Notes under the pieces: generated by a model | Database searches by the model: none | Told to the model about the DNA's origin: nothing | The model's input: only the letters and a program-made list of their open reading frames with translations | Assembly: GCA_905221035.1 (NCBI GenBank) | Contig: CAJNBP010000004.1 | Location: 105,066 to 169,065, forward strand | Length of the DNA: 64,000 nt | Reading direction: 5' to 3' | From: a bacterium | Lineage (GTDB): Bacteria > Bacillota > Bacilli > Lactobacillales > Streptococcaceae | In this document: one piece after another, positions 18,332 through 28,683 of the stretch | Layout of the letters: every line of letters starts with the position of its first letter | How positions within the stretch are numbered: the first letter of the stretch is position 1 | Program-made: the position numbers and the translations under genes

Positions 18332-19402
18332 TTATAAACTATCCAGAGCATTCTTTTGTTCATCGTTGACGATATGGGTATAGAGGTCAGTGACTTGTGT
18401 ACTGGCGTGTCCTAGCTGGTGACTGACCAAAACTTGCGATTTAGTCGCATCATAGAGCCTAGTTGCTAGGGTATGACGCAGTTTGTGGGGGGTTACACGT
18501 ACTTTGAAGTCCTCAGAGTACTTAGCAACCATCTTTTCCACGCTGGAAGCATCGATACGATTGGGAACACCTCTGTAGAGTGTCAAAAAGAGGGCTGTAT
18601 CTGTTTTTTCCGTCTTATAGCGTTGATTTCGAATGGATAGATAATTCTCTAGGTAAGGCTTAGCAAAGGCAGCGACATTGACTGAGTCACGTTTTCCACC
18701 CTTACGTGTGACATCAATAACCATCATTTTGAGATTGAGATCCCTTATATCCAGATTAACTGCTTCAGACAAGCGAACACCAGATGCCAAGAGAAGGGCA
18801 ATGATGGCCAAATCACGTTCTTTATTTTTATTAAAGGAGGCTAAGGCACGATTTGAGAGCTGTTGAGGATACTCTTGATCAATATAAGTTAGAAAACCTT
18901 CAGTTTCATCACCTAGAAAGAGCTTTTGCTTAATGTTTTCAGCTCTGGCGGCAAGTGTTTCTTTCTTTTTCTTCGTTGAAACTTTCTTCATTACATTACG
19001 ATAGAAATAAGGCTCTCCCTGGTCATTTTCAACTTCCTCGGTCAGATACTTGTAAAGACTAGAAAGTGCTGACAAGGTCCGATTGATGGTCGTCTGAGAG
19101 ACACCTTGCTTGGTTGTATTAGCATTCAGCAAAGGTCGTTCACGTAGATACAGGATAAAGGATTCCATATCTTTTTTAGACATATTTTCCAAGACTGATA
19201 AAGGAATATCAGACATTTTATCAACATTTGAAATACCAGACTCCAAAACCCAGCTGAAAAATCGATCATATTCCTTGAGGTATTCGTACAAGGTTGTAAA
19301 ACTGTAAGGAACAGCAAGCTTAGATTGGTAGTATTCAAGAACATACCAGGGCATGATTTGTTTTAGTTTGTCGATTCGTTCCAGTAAAATCTCACGTTTC
19401 AT
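18332..19402 (-). CDS. xerS: XerS, single tyrosine recombinase for chromosome dimer resolution
   Basis: A 356-aa tyrosine recombinase that does alone in streptococci what XerC/XerD do elsewhere: it resolves chromosome dimers at dif during division with FtsK. Catalytic residues seen are Arg210 (SGVRLSE), Lys234, His306 and Arg309 (HKLRH), His332 (LGHAS) and Tyr341. The N-terminal SAM-like DNA-binding domain spans ~1-140. SD GGAGAAAA precedes ATG 19402, and the target site lies 53 bp upstream, the usual xerS-dif arrangement. Confidence 0.96.
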   Translation of the reverse strand: MKREILLERIDKLKQIMPWYVLEYYQSKLAVPYSFTTLYEYLKEYDRFFSWVLESGISNVDKMSDIPLSVLENMSKKDMESFILYLRERPLLNANTTKQGVSQTTINRTLSALSSLYKYLTEEVENDQGEPYFYRNVMKKVSTKKKKETLAARAENIKQKLFLGDETEGFLTYIDQEYPQQLSNRALASFNKNKERDLAIIALLLASGVRLSEAVNLDIRDLNLKMMVIDVTRKGGKRDSVNVAAFAKPYLENYLSIRNQRYKTEKTDTALFLTLYRGVPNRIDASSVEKMVAKYSEDFKVRVTPHKLRHTLATRLYDATKSQVLVSHQLGHASTQVTDLYTHIVNDEQKNALDSL

Positions 19403-19454
19403 GTATTTTCTCCATAAATAAATCTACTAGTAGTATAGCATAGACTTATTTATT

Positions 19455-19485
<31 letters not shown>

Positions 19486-19903
19486 GGTATATGAGTTTTT
19501 TTAAAGTGATAAAAAAGACTTAAACCTGTGTAAAAAAATTTATAACTAAAAAAATTTTTTTGAACAAAAATAGCTAAAAATGTACGTTATCAAAGTGAAA
19601 ACTGGAAATTTTTCAAACCTGAATTTTAGTGAGAATATACTTTACTAAAACTTAAAACCTTGTTAAATCAAGGTTTTAAGGCTTACATTGGGTTTAAAAG
19701 GGGGTGATTTTGTACATTATGTATCTAAGCTACTGGATCAAAAAATGTACTTTATCTTGCCTTAAAATAAAGTACATTTCAATTATAAAGTACATTTTTC
19801 AAATAGTGTACATTACTCCTTAAACTAAGTCGTATTAAGGGGTTATTTACTGTCTAGCGAAAAGTACAAAAATTTCTAGTTTTGATCTAAATCTTTGGAA
19901 TTT
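19486..19903. other. Gene-free interval with GTAC-core repeats and a perfect hairpin
   Basis: No coding frame. It holds a 12-bp perfect stem (CTTAAAACCTTG, loop TTAAAT, 19651-19680). It also holds a 13-mer ATAAAGTACATTT at 19767 and 19785, inverted at 19743, and with one change inverted at 19578. Shorter TGTACATTA copies are at 19711 and 19807 and a GTACAA at 19865. The pattern looks like binding sites for a protein. Confidence 0.65.
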
Positions 19904-20089
19904 CTATTGTGAATCATTATCTAGTGCTTTTTCTAGTTTCCAAATACTAAACCAGAATGAAATTGTCAGTAGAATAAGGAAAATATTATCAGTAACGATA
20001 CTTCTGTTCATTCTACATAACTGAAGAGCTATATAAGGAGCTATGAGATACAAAATACATTGTATAATTGCTATTGTTTTCTTTTTCAT
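19904..20089 (-). CDS. Small two-helix membrane protein, unknown function
   Basis: A 61-aa candidate from the ATG at 20089. It has two hydrophobic stretches (IAIIQCILYLIAPYIAL, NIFLILLTISFWFSIW) and a charged tail. A promoter TTTACT-17-TAAGAT (20097-20125 on -) would start transcription at or within a base of the ATG, so the mRNA may be leaderless; no SD is visible. Length and layout recall the 65-aa protein at 48947. An antisense frame at 20043-20228 is also hydrophobic, which lowers confidence. Confidence 0.45.
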   Translation of the reverse strand: MKKKTIAIIQCILYLIAPYIALQLCRMNRSIVTDNIFLILLTISFWFSIWKLEKALDNDSQ

Positions 20090-20225
20090 GATTTTAATCT
20101 TACTGTACAGATTTGATACAGTAAACTCCTTTCTAGCTTTATGCTTTATCATTTCTAACTTAATTATAGTCTTATTTTTACCCAAGTTCAATTATTTGTA
20201 TGTAAAATATTTTATCTGCAAAAAA

Positions 20226-20256
20226 TAACCGATCTCATTTCTGAAAATCGGTTTTC
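20226..20256. terminator. Terminator downstream of clcA
   Basis: ACCGAT / ATCGGT hairpin with U-runs on both strands. It lies beyond the clcA stop (20306) on the minus strand. Confidence 0.65.
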
Positions 20257-20278
20257 TAATGTATTTAATCAAATATTT

Positions 20279-20296
20279 ACACAATATAAATTATGT
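20279..20296. repeat. 18-bp palindrome, copy 3
   Basis: ACACAATATAAATTATGT, one base from perfect symmetry, 10 bp beyond the clcA stop and 0.8 kb right of dif. Confidence 0.7.
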
Positions 20297-20305
20297 AAAC
20301 AAGAG

Positions 20306-21856
20306 CTACAATAACAAATCTTTTACTTTTCCAATTTCACTTTTTGGAATCACTAAGTGAATCATATCACCCAGATACATTCTGGTTGAGCCGTTAACTG
20401 TTTGGCTCTTGCCATTATGAACTTGGGTTGTGATGAGGACATTGTGTGGTAGGTTGAGTTCGTGTACTTGTTTTCCGGCGATTTTGTCAGATACGGGGAT
20501 TTCAATGAGTGTGACTTCTCCTTCATCTGTTGCTTCTTCTGGCAGCATTTTTTCCAGCATGGCCTCATAGACGGGTGCACCTTTAAGTAAATCCATGATG
20601 ATGTAGGCAACTAGGGTTACTAAGCCAAGTGGCATGAGATTGCGAATATCTCCTACCATCTCAGTTACGAGTATCATAGCGGTTAAGGGAGCCTTGGATA
20701 TTGCTCCAAAGTATCCACTCATTCCCAGAATGACAAATATAGGGAATTGCTCCTGACTGACAAGTCCAATATTCACACAAATGACACCAACTAGGGCACC
20801 AAGTAAGGAACCTAGCGCCAGAATTGGTAGGAAAATTCCTCCTGGAAGGCCACTTCCATAACTAATCATGCTCCAAACAAAGCGAATCAAAAAGTAAGCT
20901 AATAGAACTTGGAAGCTAAAATCTTGCTCAGTTAAGGAAAGAATGACCTGATTTCCACCACCAAGGATTTGTGGTAAGAAGATTCCGACTGGTATGATGA
21001 GAATAAAGGCAAGAATTGGGTAATAAGCTCTATCCAAACGGATTTTTTGTCCAATCCAGTCATAAACTCTACCAACATTGAGTACAGCTTTCTCATAGAG
21101 AAAACCGGAAAGGCCCAGAAAAACTCCCATAAGGAGGTAAATCCAATACTGGTCTAGGGTCATGAGTGGGATATTGTCTGGCATATCCAGTACGGGTGTT
21201 AGTCCAAATATGAGCAGAGAAACAAAGTTTGCTACGAGACTGGCTGCTAGAGTTGAGACCCAGAAAAAGCGTGAAAAATGGTGATAAACTTCTTCTACAA
21301 CAAAGAGAAGTCCTGCAATCGGAGCATTAAAGGCTGCGGCTAAACCTGCTGCAGCTCCACTCGCAATAAGAGAACGTTCCTCTACTGGACTGGATTTAAG
21401 CCATTTGGCAATTCCTTTACCACCGACCGCTCCGAGTTGAATACTTGGCCCTTCACGCCCCAGCATAAGGCCACTTGCAATAGCCAAAATTCCTAGAATA
21501 TATTTTTTCCAAAGTACGCCCCACCAGTTGAGGGTCATCAGTCCCTTTAATTCGGCTTCAACTTGAGGAATTCCTGAGCCTTTTATGTCTTTTTCTGATC
21601 GAGTTAATTTCGCACTGAGCCAACAAACTATTAAATAAAATAGACCAATGATAAAAAGATTGCGCACTAGGTGCGCTTGATCTTGATAAAGTCCTTGTAT
21701 CAGGTGGAAGCCTTTTTCGATTGAAAACCGAAAGGATCCGACGATGATTCCGACAACGAGCCCCACAATGATTCCTCGTCCAACTTGGGATAATATAGTG
21801 CTCGAGGCAAAGGCAAATTCTTTCTTGGAACTGAGTGTTTCTGACTGTTCCTCCAT
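20306..21856 (-). CDS. clcA: ClC-family chloride/proton exchanger with C-terminal TrkA-C domain
   Basis: A 516-aa polytopic membrane protein with the ClC selectivity motifs GSGIPQVE, GREGPS (gating glutamate) and GSGLPGGIFLP. After ~residue 435 a soluble regulatory domain follows that resembles TrkA-C/RCK-C. The gating and proton glutamate pattern suits Cl-/H+ exchange, often linked to acid tolerance. Start ATG 21856 has SD AGAAGGA six bases upstream; the ATG at 21862 abuts the SD and is unlikely. It follows rnhB closely on the same strand. Confidence 0.92.
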   Translation of the reverse strand: MEEQSETLSSKKEFAFASSTILSQVGRGIIVGLVVGIIVGSFRFSIEKGFHLIQGLYQDQAHLVRNLFIIGLFYLIVCWLSAKLTRSEKDIKGSGIPQVEAELKGLMTLNWWGVLWKKYILGILAIASGLMLGREGPSIQLGAVGGKGIAKWLKSSPVEERSLIASGAAAGLAAAFNAPIAGLLFVVEEVYHHFSRFFWVSTLAASLVANFVSLLIFGLTPVLDMPDNIPLMTLDQYWIYLLMGVFLGLSGFLYEKAVLNVGRVYDWIGQKIRLDRAYYPILAFILIIPVGIFLPQILGGGNQVILSLTEQDFSFQVLLAYFLIRFVWSMISYGSGLPGGIFLPILALGSLLGALVGVICVNIGLVSQEQFPIFVILGMSGYFGAISKAPLTAMILVTEMVGDIRNLMPLGLVTLVAYIIMDLLKGAPVYEAMLEKMLPEEATDEGEVTLIEIPVSDKIAGKQVHELNLPHNVLITTQVHNGKSQTVNGSTRMYLGDMIHLVIPKSEIGKVKDLLL

Positions 21857-21872
21857 AATCATTCCTTCTAAC

Positions 21873-22652
21873 TTAACTTTCTTTTTCTCCTAAAACCAGT
21901 GATTTAATGGGTTCAAAGCTGGTTCGGTGAATTGGGGTAACTCCTAGTTTTTCAAGTCCTTCTAAGTGTTTAGCTGTTCCATATCCTGCATTAGCAGCAA
22001 AATCATAGCCAGGGAACTGCTGATCGTATTCCTTCATCAATTCATCACGTGTCACCTTGGCTACTATAGAAGCTGCTGCGATAGAGAGGGAATTAGCATC
22101 ACCTTTGATGATGGAGGTTTGTGAAATGGGCAACTCCAGTTTCATTGCATCAATTAAGAGGTGCTCCGGTTGAGGATTGAGTTGGGAGATTGCTTTCTTC
22201 ATGGCTAGTTTGGTTGCTTCATAGATATTGACTTGGTCGATGGCCTGATTATCCATGATACCAATTCCGATTGACAAGGCTTGGTCTTGAACGGCTTGGA
22301 AAATCTCCAGATGTTTCTTTTTAGGAATTTTCTTGCTATCGTTGAGGCCTTTAATCTTACAATTTTTAGGTAAAATAACAGCTGCAGCGACTACAGGACC
22401 AGCAAGAGGACCACGACCGACCTCATCAACACCTGCAATTAAAGTCAATCGTTGCTTATAAAGTTCTTTTTCATAGGAAAGCATAGATTCCAAACGAATA
22501 TCCTCATCCAGTTCAGCCTGAATGGCTCTTTTACGCTTGCTGATTTCCTTTTGAACTCCAGAGCGATTATCCTTTTCAAGTTCTAAAAAAACAGGACTCT
22601 CTAAATCCTTGACTGTTGCAAGGAGTTCTTTGATTTCTTTAATCGTCGCCAT
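21873..22652 (-). CDS. rnhB: Ribonuclease HII
   Basis: A 259-aa endonuclease that cuts RNA in RNA-DNA hybrids and removes misincorporated ribonucleotides. The catalytic pair Asp76/Glu77 lies in [14 protein letters not shown], further acidic residues in LIDAMK, and GYGTAKH near the C-terminus. The ~65-residue N-terminal extension is usual for the Gram-positive enzyme. It overlaps rbgA by 14 bp, a conserved streptococcal pair. Confidence 0.95.
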   Translation of the reverse strand: MATIKEIKELLATVKDLESPVFLELEKDNRSGVQKEISKRKRAIQAELDEDIRLESMLSYEKELYKQRLTLIAGVDEVGRGPLAGPVVAAAVILPKNCKIKGLNDSKKIPKKKHLEIFQAVQDQALSIGIGIMDNQAIDQVNIYEATKLAMKKAISQLNPQPEHLLIDAMKLELPISQTSIIKGDANSLSIAAASIVAKVTRDELMKEYDQQFPGYDFAANAGYGTAKHLEGLEKLGVTPIHRTSFEPIKSLVLGEKES

Positions 22653-23490
22653 CGAGGTCTTCCAATGTATCTAAGGTATAGTTACCGAGTTTGCCATCGC
22701 GGACTTCCTTCACGAAAAGACTGTAAAATCGATCATAGTCGTCACGGAAACCAAGGGCACGGGTCATATCCATAATGATAACAGGGGCTTCTTCTTCAAT
22801 TTGCATTTGTTTGAAGCGTTCGGCCAGCTTTTCTGGATAATGTTCCTTGAAATAATTCAGACCAAAAATGGTTACCTCGTCCATAGGAAGCAACTGGTCT
22901 TTAATAGCTCCAGTCAAGGCTAACTTAAGCGCAACAGTTTCATCCTCAAACTTAGGCCAAAGAATCCCTGGCGTATCTAAGATTTCCAAGTCTTTATTTG
23001 TTTTGAGCCATTGTTGTCCCTTGGTAACCCCTGGTTTATTGCCGACAACGGCAATTTTCTTACCAGCTAAACGGTTCATAAGAGTTGATTTACCAGCGTT
23101 TGGAATTCCGATAATCATGGTACGTAGGGTTTCAATCTTGATACCACGTTCCTTTTGGCGAGCAATCTTATCAGCCATGAGCTTTTTGGCAGCATCTGTT
23201 ACAACTTTAACAGTCACTTGCTCTTTGGAGTTGATAGCCAGAGTCTGAATTCCTTGTGATTCAAAATACTGACGCCACTCCTTGGTCATTGCTGGATCAG
23301 CCAAGTCTGCCTTGTTTAAAATCAAGAGTTTTGGTTTGTCACCAACAATTTTTGTCAACATAGGATTTTGACTAGATAGAGGTAAACGTGCATCCACCAA
23401 AATCGTCACAAAATCAACAAATTTTAAATTTTCCTGAACCTGTCGACGCGCCTTAGACATGTGACCAGGAAACCATTGAATAGTAGCCAT
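22639..23490 (-). CDS. ylqF: Ribosome biogenesis GTPase RbgA/YlqF
   Basis: A 283-aa circularly permuted GTPase: G4 (LNKADLAD, ~58-65) comes before G1 ([12 protein letters not shown], ~126-137) and G3 (DTPGILWP). RbgA is needed for late assembly of the 50S subunit, helping uL16 enter. The C-terminal ANTAR-like helical domain is present. SD AAGGAAAAG precedes ATG 23490. Its stop lies within rnhB, implying coupled translation. Confidence 0.95.
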   Translation of the reverse strand: MATIQWFPGHMSKARRQVQENLKFVDFVTILVDARLPLSSQNPMLTKIVGDKPKLLILNKADLADPAMTKEWRQYFESQGIQTLAINSKEQVTVKVVTDAAKKLMADKIARQKERGIKIETLRTMIIGIPNAGKSTLMNRLAGKKIAVVGNKPGVTKGQQWLKTNKDLEILDTPGILWPKFEDETVALKLALTGAIKDQLLPMDEVTIFGLNYFKEHYPEKLAERFKQMQIEEEAPVIIMDMTRALGFRDDYDRFYSLFVKEVRDGKLGNYTLDTLEDLDGDD

Positions 23491-23606
23491 TGAGTTCTTT
23501 TCCTTATAAAAATGTAATTAGTATAAATAGTGTTATTCTTATAATCTATTTTATCATAATTTGAGCGCTTTTGCATAGGCTTTTGATTTTTTACAATATA
23601 TTTATT

Positions 23607-23624
23607 ACATAAAATAAATTATGT
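23607..23624. repeat. 18-bp palindrome, copy 4
   Basis: ACATAAAATAAATTATGT, upstream of ylqF and 4.1 kb right of dif. Identical to the reverse complement of copy 2. Confidence 0.8.
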
Positions 23625-23694
23625 AATTAGTATACTTCTGATTTTTTAATTAATAGAAAATATTCAACTTTTTCTCTATATTTTTTGTATAAAA

Positions 23695-23730
23695 TAACAC
23701 CTACCATGGAATTTCCACGGTAGGTGTTAC
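23695..23730 (-). terminator. Terminator of the CxC-motif gene
   Basis: Long hairpin ACACCTACC-a-TGGAA / TTCCA-c-GGTAGGTGT with one mismatch, directly after the stop at 23731 and followed on - by a T-rich run. Confidence 0.8.
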
Positions 23731-24909
23731 TCATATCAATAATCGTTCTAAAAATGGTTTGATGCAGTTGAGGAGAATCCCATCTATCCAGCTTTCTTGT
23801 GCTGATGATAGATGCTCTGCCTGTAGGCTTTTTTTTAGAAAATCTCGGACTTGTTCTGGTGAGATCTCAAATTCAAAAGCTTTCATTTTATAGAAAAAGT
23901 CGATGAGTTGATCTGACAGGTATGCGGTTGAAAAGGGAACTTCACCACTTTTTCGATATTCTAATAAGAGCCGAGCAAATCGAGCTTTTTCTTCAGGAAG
24001 CTCACTGAAATAGGAATTGAGGAGCCAGGTCTGCTTCTGCTTTCTTTCAATTGGATCCTGAGCTGCAATTCGTTGGTCTTTTTCCAGCTCTTTTTGGTAC
24101 TGCTTGGCCTTAATAGCCCGTTCTGTTCTGTTTTTACCAAAAAGTATTTTCTCCCATTTTCTTTCTTCTTGAGTAAGGGTTTCTGTGAAGCCAAAGTAAT
24201 CCTGATAAGCCCGTTCTGCCGGCCCCATGGCTAAGACCAGATTGTCTGCATATTGCTTGGCGATTTTATCTCTCTTCTTGCGCTCTTTCTCTGCCTGGAT
24301 ACGCAGTTCTTGTTCGTAGTCAATTTTCTCCTTGCCTAGCTTGACAAGGTAGAGTTGGTCATCTGGTTTTCCAAGTAAAAAGGGTTTGATACACTTTTCA
24401 AGGACTTCTTCCATCCGAGCCTTTTTCTTTGGCTCGGCCTTGGTCCAACTTCCTCCCTGAAAGACTTCTAGGAAAAGCTGGTAGTCTCTCTCAGGTGTGA
24501 ACTGATTACCGCGATTGGGTTTGAAAACACCTTTTTCCCAGAGCCATTTTAGAAGTCGCTCGTCAAAATCACTTTTATTGACCTTGATTTTTTCCTTTTT
24601 CTGAGCTTTTCTGGTTAGATTTTCAACCTTTTTGAGCAGTTTTTCTTCCTCTTCCAATTGCTGGTCAAGGCTTAATCGATGAAAATGACGAACACAGTCG
24701 CTACCGATTGGAAAGAGGCGTTGGCCTGTGACACCGTTAAAGAGCTCATAAGCGTATTTGATGGCATTTCCACAGACACAATTGCTACGGCCGATACCGT
24801 TAAAAATCAAGGAAACTTCATTCCATTCCTTGGTAGCTTGTTCCCAAGTATCAGCTTTTGAAGCCTGTAAAACCGCATCGTACAGGGATTTTCTAACTGG
24901 AAGTGTCAT
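23731..24909 (-). CDS. Uncharacterised protein with N-terminal CxC...C motif and internal repeat
   Basis: 392 aa, cytoplasmic, no family I can name. Residues ~40-75 have SNCVCGNAIKYAYELFN...FPIGSDCVRHF, a cysteine motif that recurs in phage and mobile-element proteins and probably binds zinc. The middle is rich in Lys/Glu and likely coiled-coil. Two stretches end alike (EKCIKPFLLGK at ~190, LNCIKPFLERL at the C-terminus), each after a Phe-rich helix pair, suggesting an internal duplication. It lies between a BOX element (after rexA) and its own terminator. Confidence 0.7.
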   Translation of the reverse strand: MTLPVRKSLYDAVLQASKADTWEQATKEWNEVSLIFNGIGRSNCVCGNAIKYAYELFNGVTGQRLFPIGSDCVRHFHRLSLDQQLEEEEKLLKKVENLTRKAQKKEKIKVNKSDFDERLLKWLWEKGVFKPNRGNQFTPERDYQLFLEVFQGGSWTKAEPKKKARMEEVLEKCIKPFLLGKPDDQLYLVKLGKEKIDYEQELRIQAEKERKKRDKIAKQYADNLVLAMGPAERAYQDYFGFTETLTQEERKWEKILFGKNRTERAIKAKQYQKELEKDQRIAAQDPIERKQKQTWLLNSYFSELPEEKARFARLLLEYRKSGEVPFSTAYLSDQLIDFFYKMKAFEFEISPEQVRDFLKKSLQAEHLSSAQESWIDGILLNCIKPFLERLLI

Positions 24910-24923
24910 GAGGTCTCCTTTCT

Positions 24924-25030
24924 AATACTCAATGAAAATCAAAGAGCAAACTAGGAAGCTAGCCGCAGGCTGTACTTGAGTACGGCAAGGTGAAGCTGAC
25001 GTGGTTTGAATTTGATTTTCGAAGAGTATA
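24924..25030 (-). repeat. BOX element (boxA-boxC, no boxB)
   Basis: Read on -, it starts ATACTCTTCGAAAATCAAAT (boxA) and ends with the boxC CTAGTTTGCTCTTTG..TTGAGTAT. It fills the 120 bp between rexA and the gene ending at 23731. A matching A-C element is at 49586. Confidence 0.9.
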
Positions 25031-25032
25031 AA

Positions 25033-28000
25033 TTATACTTTTACAACTTGAACCTCTTCTTTACCGAGTAAAATCAAGTATTTTTCAATATTTTCAATCG
25101 AATAGGCTCGAGATAAAGCCTCTCCGTATAGGGCTAATTGACCACGATAGCGGTCTATGAGTTGACTGGGTTCATCATAGCGGTCTGTCTTATAGTCGAA
25201 AAGAACGATTTTGTCGTCGTAAAGCAGATAGCCATCAAGGATACCACGGACAACAAAGTCTTCCTGACTCTTTTGATCTCGTTTGAGCATGGAGAAAGGT
25301 TGCTCGCGATAGAGATGGACGGTATTGGTAAGAATTTCCTGGCCAAGTGCTGTGTCAAAGAATGCAAGAATTTTAGCAAGATTAATCTTGTCTTTGACAG
25401 TTTGGCTGGCTTGAACTTGTTTGAGAGTTTCTGTTAGGCTAGCAAGGGTTGGTCGCTGACTGAGGTCAATTCTCTGCATGAGTTCGTGGGTAGCACTACC
25501 AATTTCAGCTCCAGTTACCTTTTCTTTGGTTGAAAAATCTGGCAAATCAAAGCTAATTTTTTTGTCTACTGACTGGCCTTTACCAGCAATCTCGACACCT
25601 TCCATATCCATAACTGGTTCGTAGAATTTCTTGATTTGACTTGGAGTTTGAACACTAGGCAGTTCAATGGCTGCGCGGTGAAGAGTATTATAGACTTCCA
25701 CTTCTTTCAGCATTTCAAGGGCTTCTTTGATGATCTCTGACTGGCGGTTGTCTGCTTGAGAGCTGTCTTGTAAAGGGCTCTTGTTTTCCAACTCTCCGAT
25801 GGCTTCTCTAGTTAGCTGATCTTCGCCAACAAAACGATAGCTAAAGTTGAGATTGTCCTTGGCAAATACTTTGTTGATAGCCCAAATCCAATCTTGGAAA
25901 TTCTTGGCTTGCAGTCTAATAGTGCTATTTAGTTTCCCATTTTTAGCTGCTGGGTATTCCTTGGCTTCCAGCTTTTCACGAGATCCCTTACCGACAAGAT
26001 AGAGCTTTTTCTCAGCCCGCGTCATTGCAACATACAGTAGACGCATCTGCTCTGAATAGCTTGCCAGCTGTAATTCCTCTTCGTTCTGTCTATAAGTCAG
26101 GCTAGGAATGGAAAGTTTGATGGTTTTAGGATAGTGAGCTTCTACTGCTCCTGTCTCCATTTTGGCAATGTATTTGACACCTAGTCCATTTTTACGGCTG
26201 AGAATGACTTCTGACATGCTGTCTTGCTTGTTGAAGTCCTGATCCATATTGAGAATAAAGACGTAAGGAAACTCCAGTCCTTTACTCTTGTGAATGGTCA
26301 TGAGTTCTACAGCATCCTTGGGCGGTGCGACTGCCACGCTCGCAAGATCGTGCTGGGCTTCTAAAACTTGGTCAATCATACGGATAAAACGAGACAAGCC
26401 CTTGAAATTGCTCTTTTCAAACTGGTCAGCACGCAGTGCTAGGGCATAGAGATTAGCTTGCCTAGCAGGACCATTTGGCAAAGCCCCAACATAGTCATAG
26501 TAAAAACGGTCGTTGTAAATCTTCCAAATCAGGTCATAGAGGGAGTGGGTTTTGGCATACAAGCGCCAAGAAGCCAAGATATCCATGAATTGCTTTAGTT
26601 TCTCAGCTAGTGTTGAATGAATTAACTCTTTCTGGCTTGTTGCCTGTTTTTGAGTATTGATCAGTTTCTCATAGAGATTTTCTTGGATTTTATCCTCGGC
26701 TTTCTGAAGGGACAAACGTGCTAACTCGTCCTCGTCAAATCCAAACATTGGAGACTTCATAAGAGCAACCAAGGCATAGTCTTGCAGGGGATTGTGAATG
26801 ACACGAAGTGTATCCAACATGACTTGTACTTCTAAGGATTGAAGATAATTGTTTTGCTCACCATCGGTTTTGACAGGGATCCCGTACTCAGACAAGGCAA
26901 GAAGAATCTGGTCGTTTCGACTGCGGCTGGAAGTCAAAAGGGCAATTTCCTTAAAAGCAACGCCTTTTTCCTGATGGAGGTTCAGAATCTCTTTGATGAC
27001 TAAGCGCATTTCACCTGTAAGTTTAGTATCTGCTTGGCTCTCTTCTTCCTCACCTGTGTCGTCCTTGTCGTAGAGGAGAAATTCTGCCTTGTTATCGGGA
27101 TTAGGAGTCAGTTTGGTATTGGCAAAAACAAGCTGGTGCATACTGTCATAGTTGATTTCGCCAACCTCTTGGTCCATAAGGCGTCCAAAAACATCATTGG
27201 TTGCTGACAGCACTTCTGAACTGCTACGGAAATTTTCCTTGAGGAGAATCAACTTGCCTTCTTGAGGATTTTGCGCATAGCGTTGGAATTTTTCATTGAA
27301 AATCTGGGGATCTGCCTGACGAAAACGATAGATGGACTGCTTGATATCCCCCACCATAAAGCGATTGTGACCATTAGACAGCAATTCCAACATCCGTTCT
27401 TGAATGTGGTTGGTATCCTGATACTCATCGACCATGACTTCATGGAATCGTTTCTGATAAGCCTCACGAACTTGTGGGAAATTTTCTAAAATCTCAATGG
27501 TAAAATGGCTGATATCAGCGAATTCAAAGGCATTTTCCTGACGTTTTCGCTGACGATAAGCCTCAACAAAATCACTCATAAATGTTTGAAAAGTCTTAGC
27601 TAGTTCCCATGTGTCTCCATGATAACGTTCTTGATAGTCGAGAATCGTTATCTGGTCTGACAGTTGTCCTAGTTTAGCAAACTGGCTCTTTCTCTCTTCG
27701 TTGTAAGCATCAGCCAGAAGCTTCAAATCAGCCTTACGACTCGCATTGGTCAGAGCCCGACCATTTTTCTCCTTAGAGATGGAGACAACACGCGCAAGCA
27801 CTGCTTGATAAGCCTGACTATCGGACTCTAGATTTAAGGAGCCAATTTCATCTAAAATTAACTGAACATTCTCTAGATAAGCAGCCTTTGCAAATTCCTT
27901 GGCATCATTATCCAGATGGTAATGGAAAAAGCTTTCCAAGTCCCAAAGGGCTTGCTGGATTTGCTTAGTCAGTTTTTCTTTTTCACTAGTAAAATCAGCT

Positions 28001-28683
28001 TTTTCAAAGCCTTTGAGGAAAGAGTTCTTCAGCCATTTCTGAGGATTGCTGGTGGATTGGAGGAAGTCATAGATTTTATAGACTTGCTGGCGCAGACCAC
28101 GTTCATCCTTGCCACGCCCAGCAAAGTTTTTCAGCAGATGACTAAAGTTCTCTTTCTGTCTACCTTGGTAATGTGTTTCAAAGACATCGTGGAAGACTTC
28201 GTTTTTTAGAAGGAGTTGCTCGCTCTGGTTTTGTAAAATTCGGAAATTAGGAGCAATATCAATCAGATAGCCATGTTTGCCAAGGAATTTTTGTGTGAAA
28301 GAGTCCATGGTTCCGATGGCAGCGTTGGGTAGGTCTGCCAACTGGCGACCCAAGTGTTGTTTGAGGTCAACATCGCTACTTTCTTGGATTTGTTGGCTGA
28401 TTTTTTTCTCCAAACGTTCCTTAAGCTCTGTCGCAGCTTTGACAGTAAAGGTTGAGATAAAGAGTTGAGAAATTTCGACATCACGCGCTAATTGGTCCAG
28501 AATACGTTCTGTCATGACAAAGGTCTTCCCAGAACCAGCTGACGCTGAAACCAGAATATTCTGGCCAGAAGTGTAAATGGCTTCGATTTGCTCAGCGGTT
28601 TTCTTCTGTTCCTTGCTCGAATTTGCTTCTGCTTCTTGCAATTTTTGAATTTCTTCCTCAGTTAAAAAGGGAATGGGCTTCAT
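25033..28683 (-). CDS. rexA: RexA/AddA, helicase-nuclease subunit A
   Basis: A 1216-aa UvrD-type helicase of the RexAB (AddAB) enzyme, which processes double-strand ends for recombination in place of RecBCD. Walker A is [11 protein letters not shown] (~47-57), the Walker B region is MVDEYQDTN, and a later motif is [16 protein letters not shown]. The C-terminal PD-(D/E)XK nuclease has LFDYKTDRY. It overlaps rexB by 4 bp (ATGA) and is the second gene of the operon. Length agrees with pneumococcal RexA. Confidence 0.95.
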   Translation of the reverse strand: MKPIPFLTEEEIQKLQEAEANSSKEQKKTAEQIEAIYTSGQNILVSASAGSGKTFVMTERILDQLARDVEISQLFISTFTVKAATELKERLEKKISQQIQESSDVDLKQHLGRQLADLPNAAIGTMDSFTQKFLGKHGYLIDIAPNFRILQNQSEQLLLKNEVFHDVFETHYQGRQKENFSHLLKNFAGRGKDERGLRQQVYKIYDFLQSTSNPQKWLKNSFLKGFEKADFTSEKEKLTKQIQQALWDLESFFHYHLDNDAKEFAKAAYLENVQLILDEIGSLNLESDSQAYQAVLARVVSISKEKNGRALTNASRKADLKLLADAYNEERKSQFAKLGQLSDQITILDYQERYHGDTWELAKTFQTFMSDFVEAYRQRKRQENAFEFADISHFTIEILENFPQVREAYQKRFHEVMVDEYQDTNHIQERMLELLSNGHNRFMVGDIKQSIYRFRQADPQIFNEKFQRYAQNPQEGKLILLKENFRSSSEVLSATNDVFGRLMDQEVGEINYDSMHQLVFANTKLTPNPDNKAEFLLYDKDDTGEEEESQADTKLTGEMRLVIKEILNLHQEKGVAFKEIALLTSSRSRNDQILLALSEYGIPVKTDGEQNNYLQSLEVQVMLDTLRVIHNPLQDYALVALMKSPMFGFDEDELARLSLQKAEDKIQENLYEKLINTQKQATSQKELIHSTLAEKLKQFMDILASWRLYAKTHSLYDLIWKIYNDRFYYDYVGALPNGPARQANLYALALRADQFEKSNFKGLSRFIRMIDQVLEAQHDLASVAVAPPKDAVELMTIHKSKGLEFPYVFILNMDQDFNKQDSMSEVILSRKNGLGVKYIAKMETGAVEAHYPKTIKLSIPSLTYRQNEEELQLASYSEQMRLLYVAMTRAEKKLYLVGKGSREKLEAKEYPAAKNGKLNSTIRLQAKNFQDWIWAINKVFAKDNLNFSYRFVGEDQLTREAIGELENKSPLQDSSQADNRQSEIIKEALEMLKEVEVYNTLHRAAIELPSVQTPSQIKKFYEPVMDMEGVEIAGKGQSVDKKISFDLPDFSTKEKVTGAEIGSATHELMQRIDLSQRPTLASLTETLKQVQASQTVKDKINLAKILAFFDTALGQEILTNTVHLYREQPFSMLKRDQKSQEDFVVRGILDGYLLYDDKIVLFDYKTDRYDEPSQLIDRYRGQLALYGEALSRAYSIENIEKYLILLGKEEVQVVKV

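Noticed and set aside
20043..20228. Plus-strand hydrophobic 61-codon frame with AAGGAG two bases from the ATG
   Set aside because: SD spacing is too short and no promoter is seen. The antisense minus-strand frame has a promoter and a look-alike elsewhere, though the choice is not certain.
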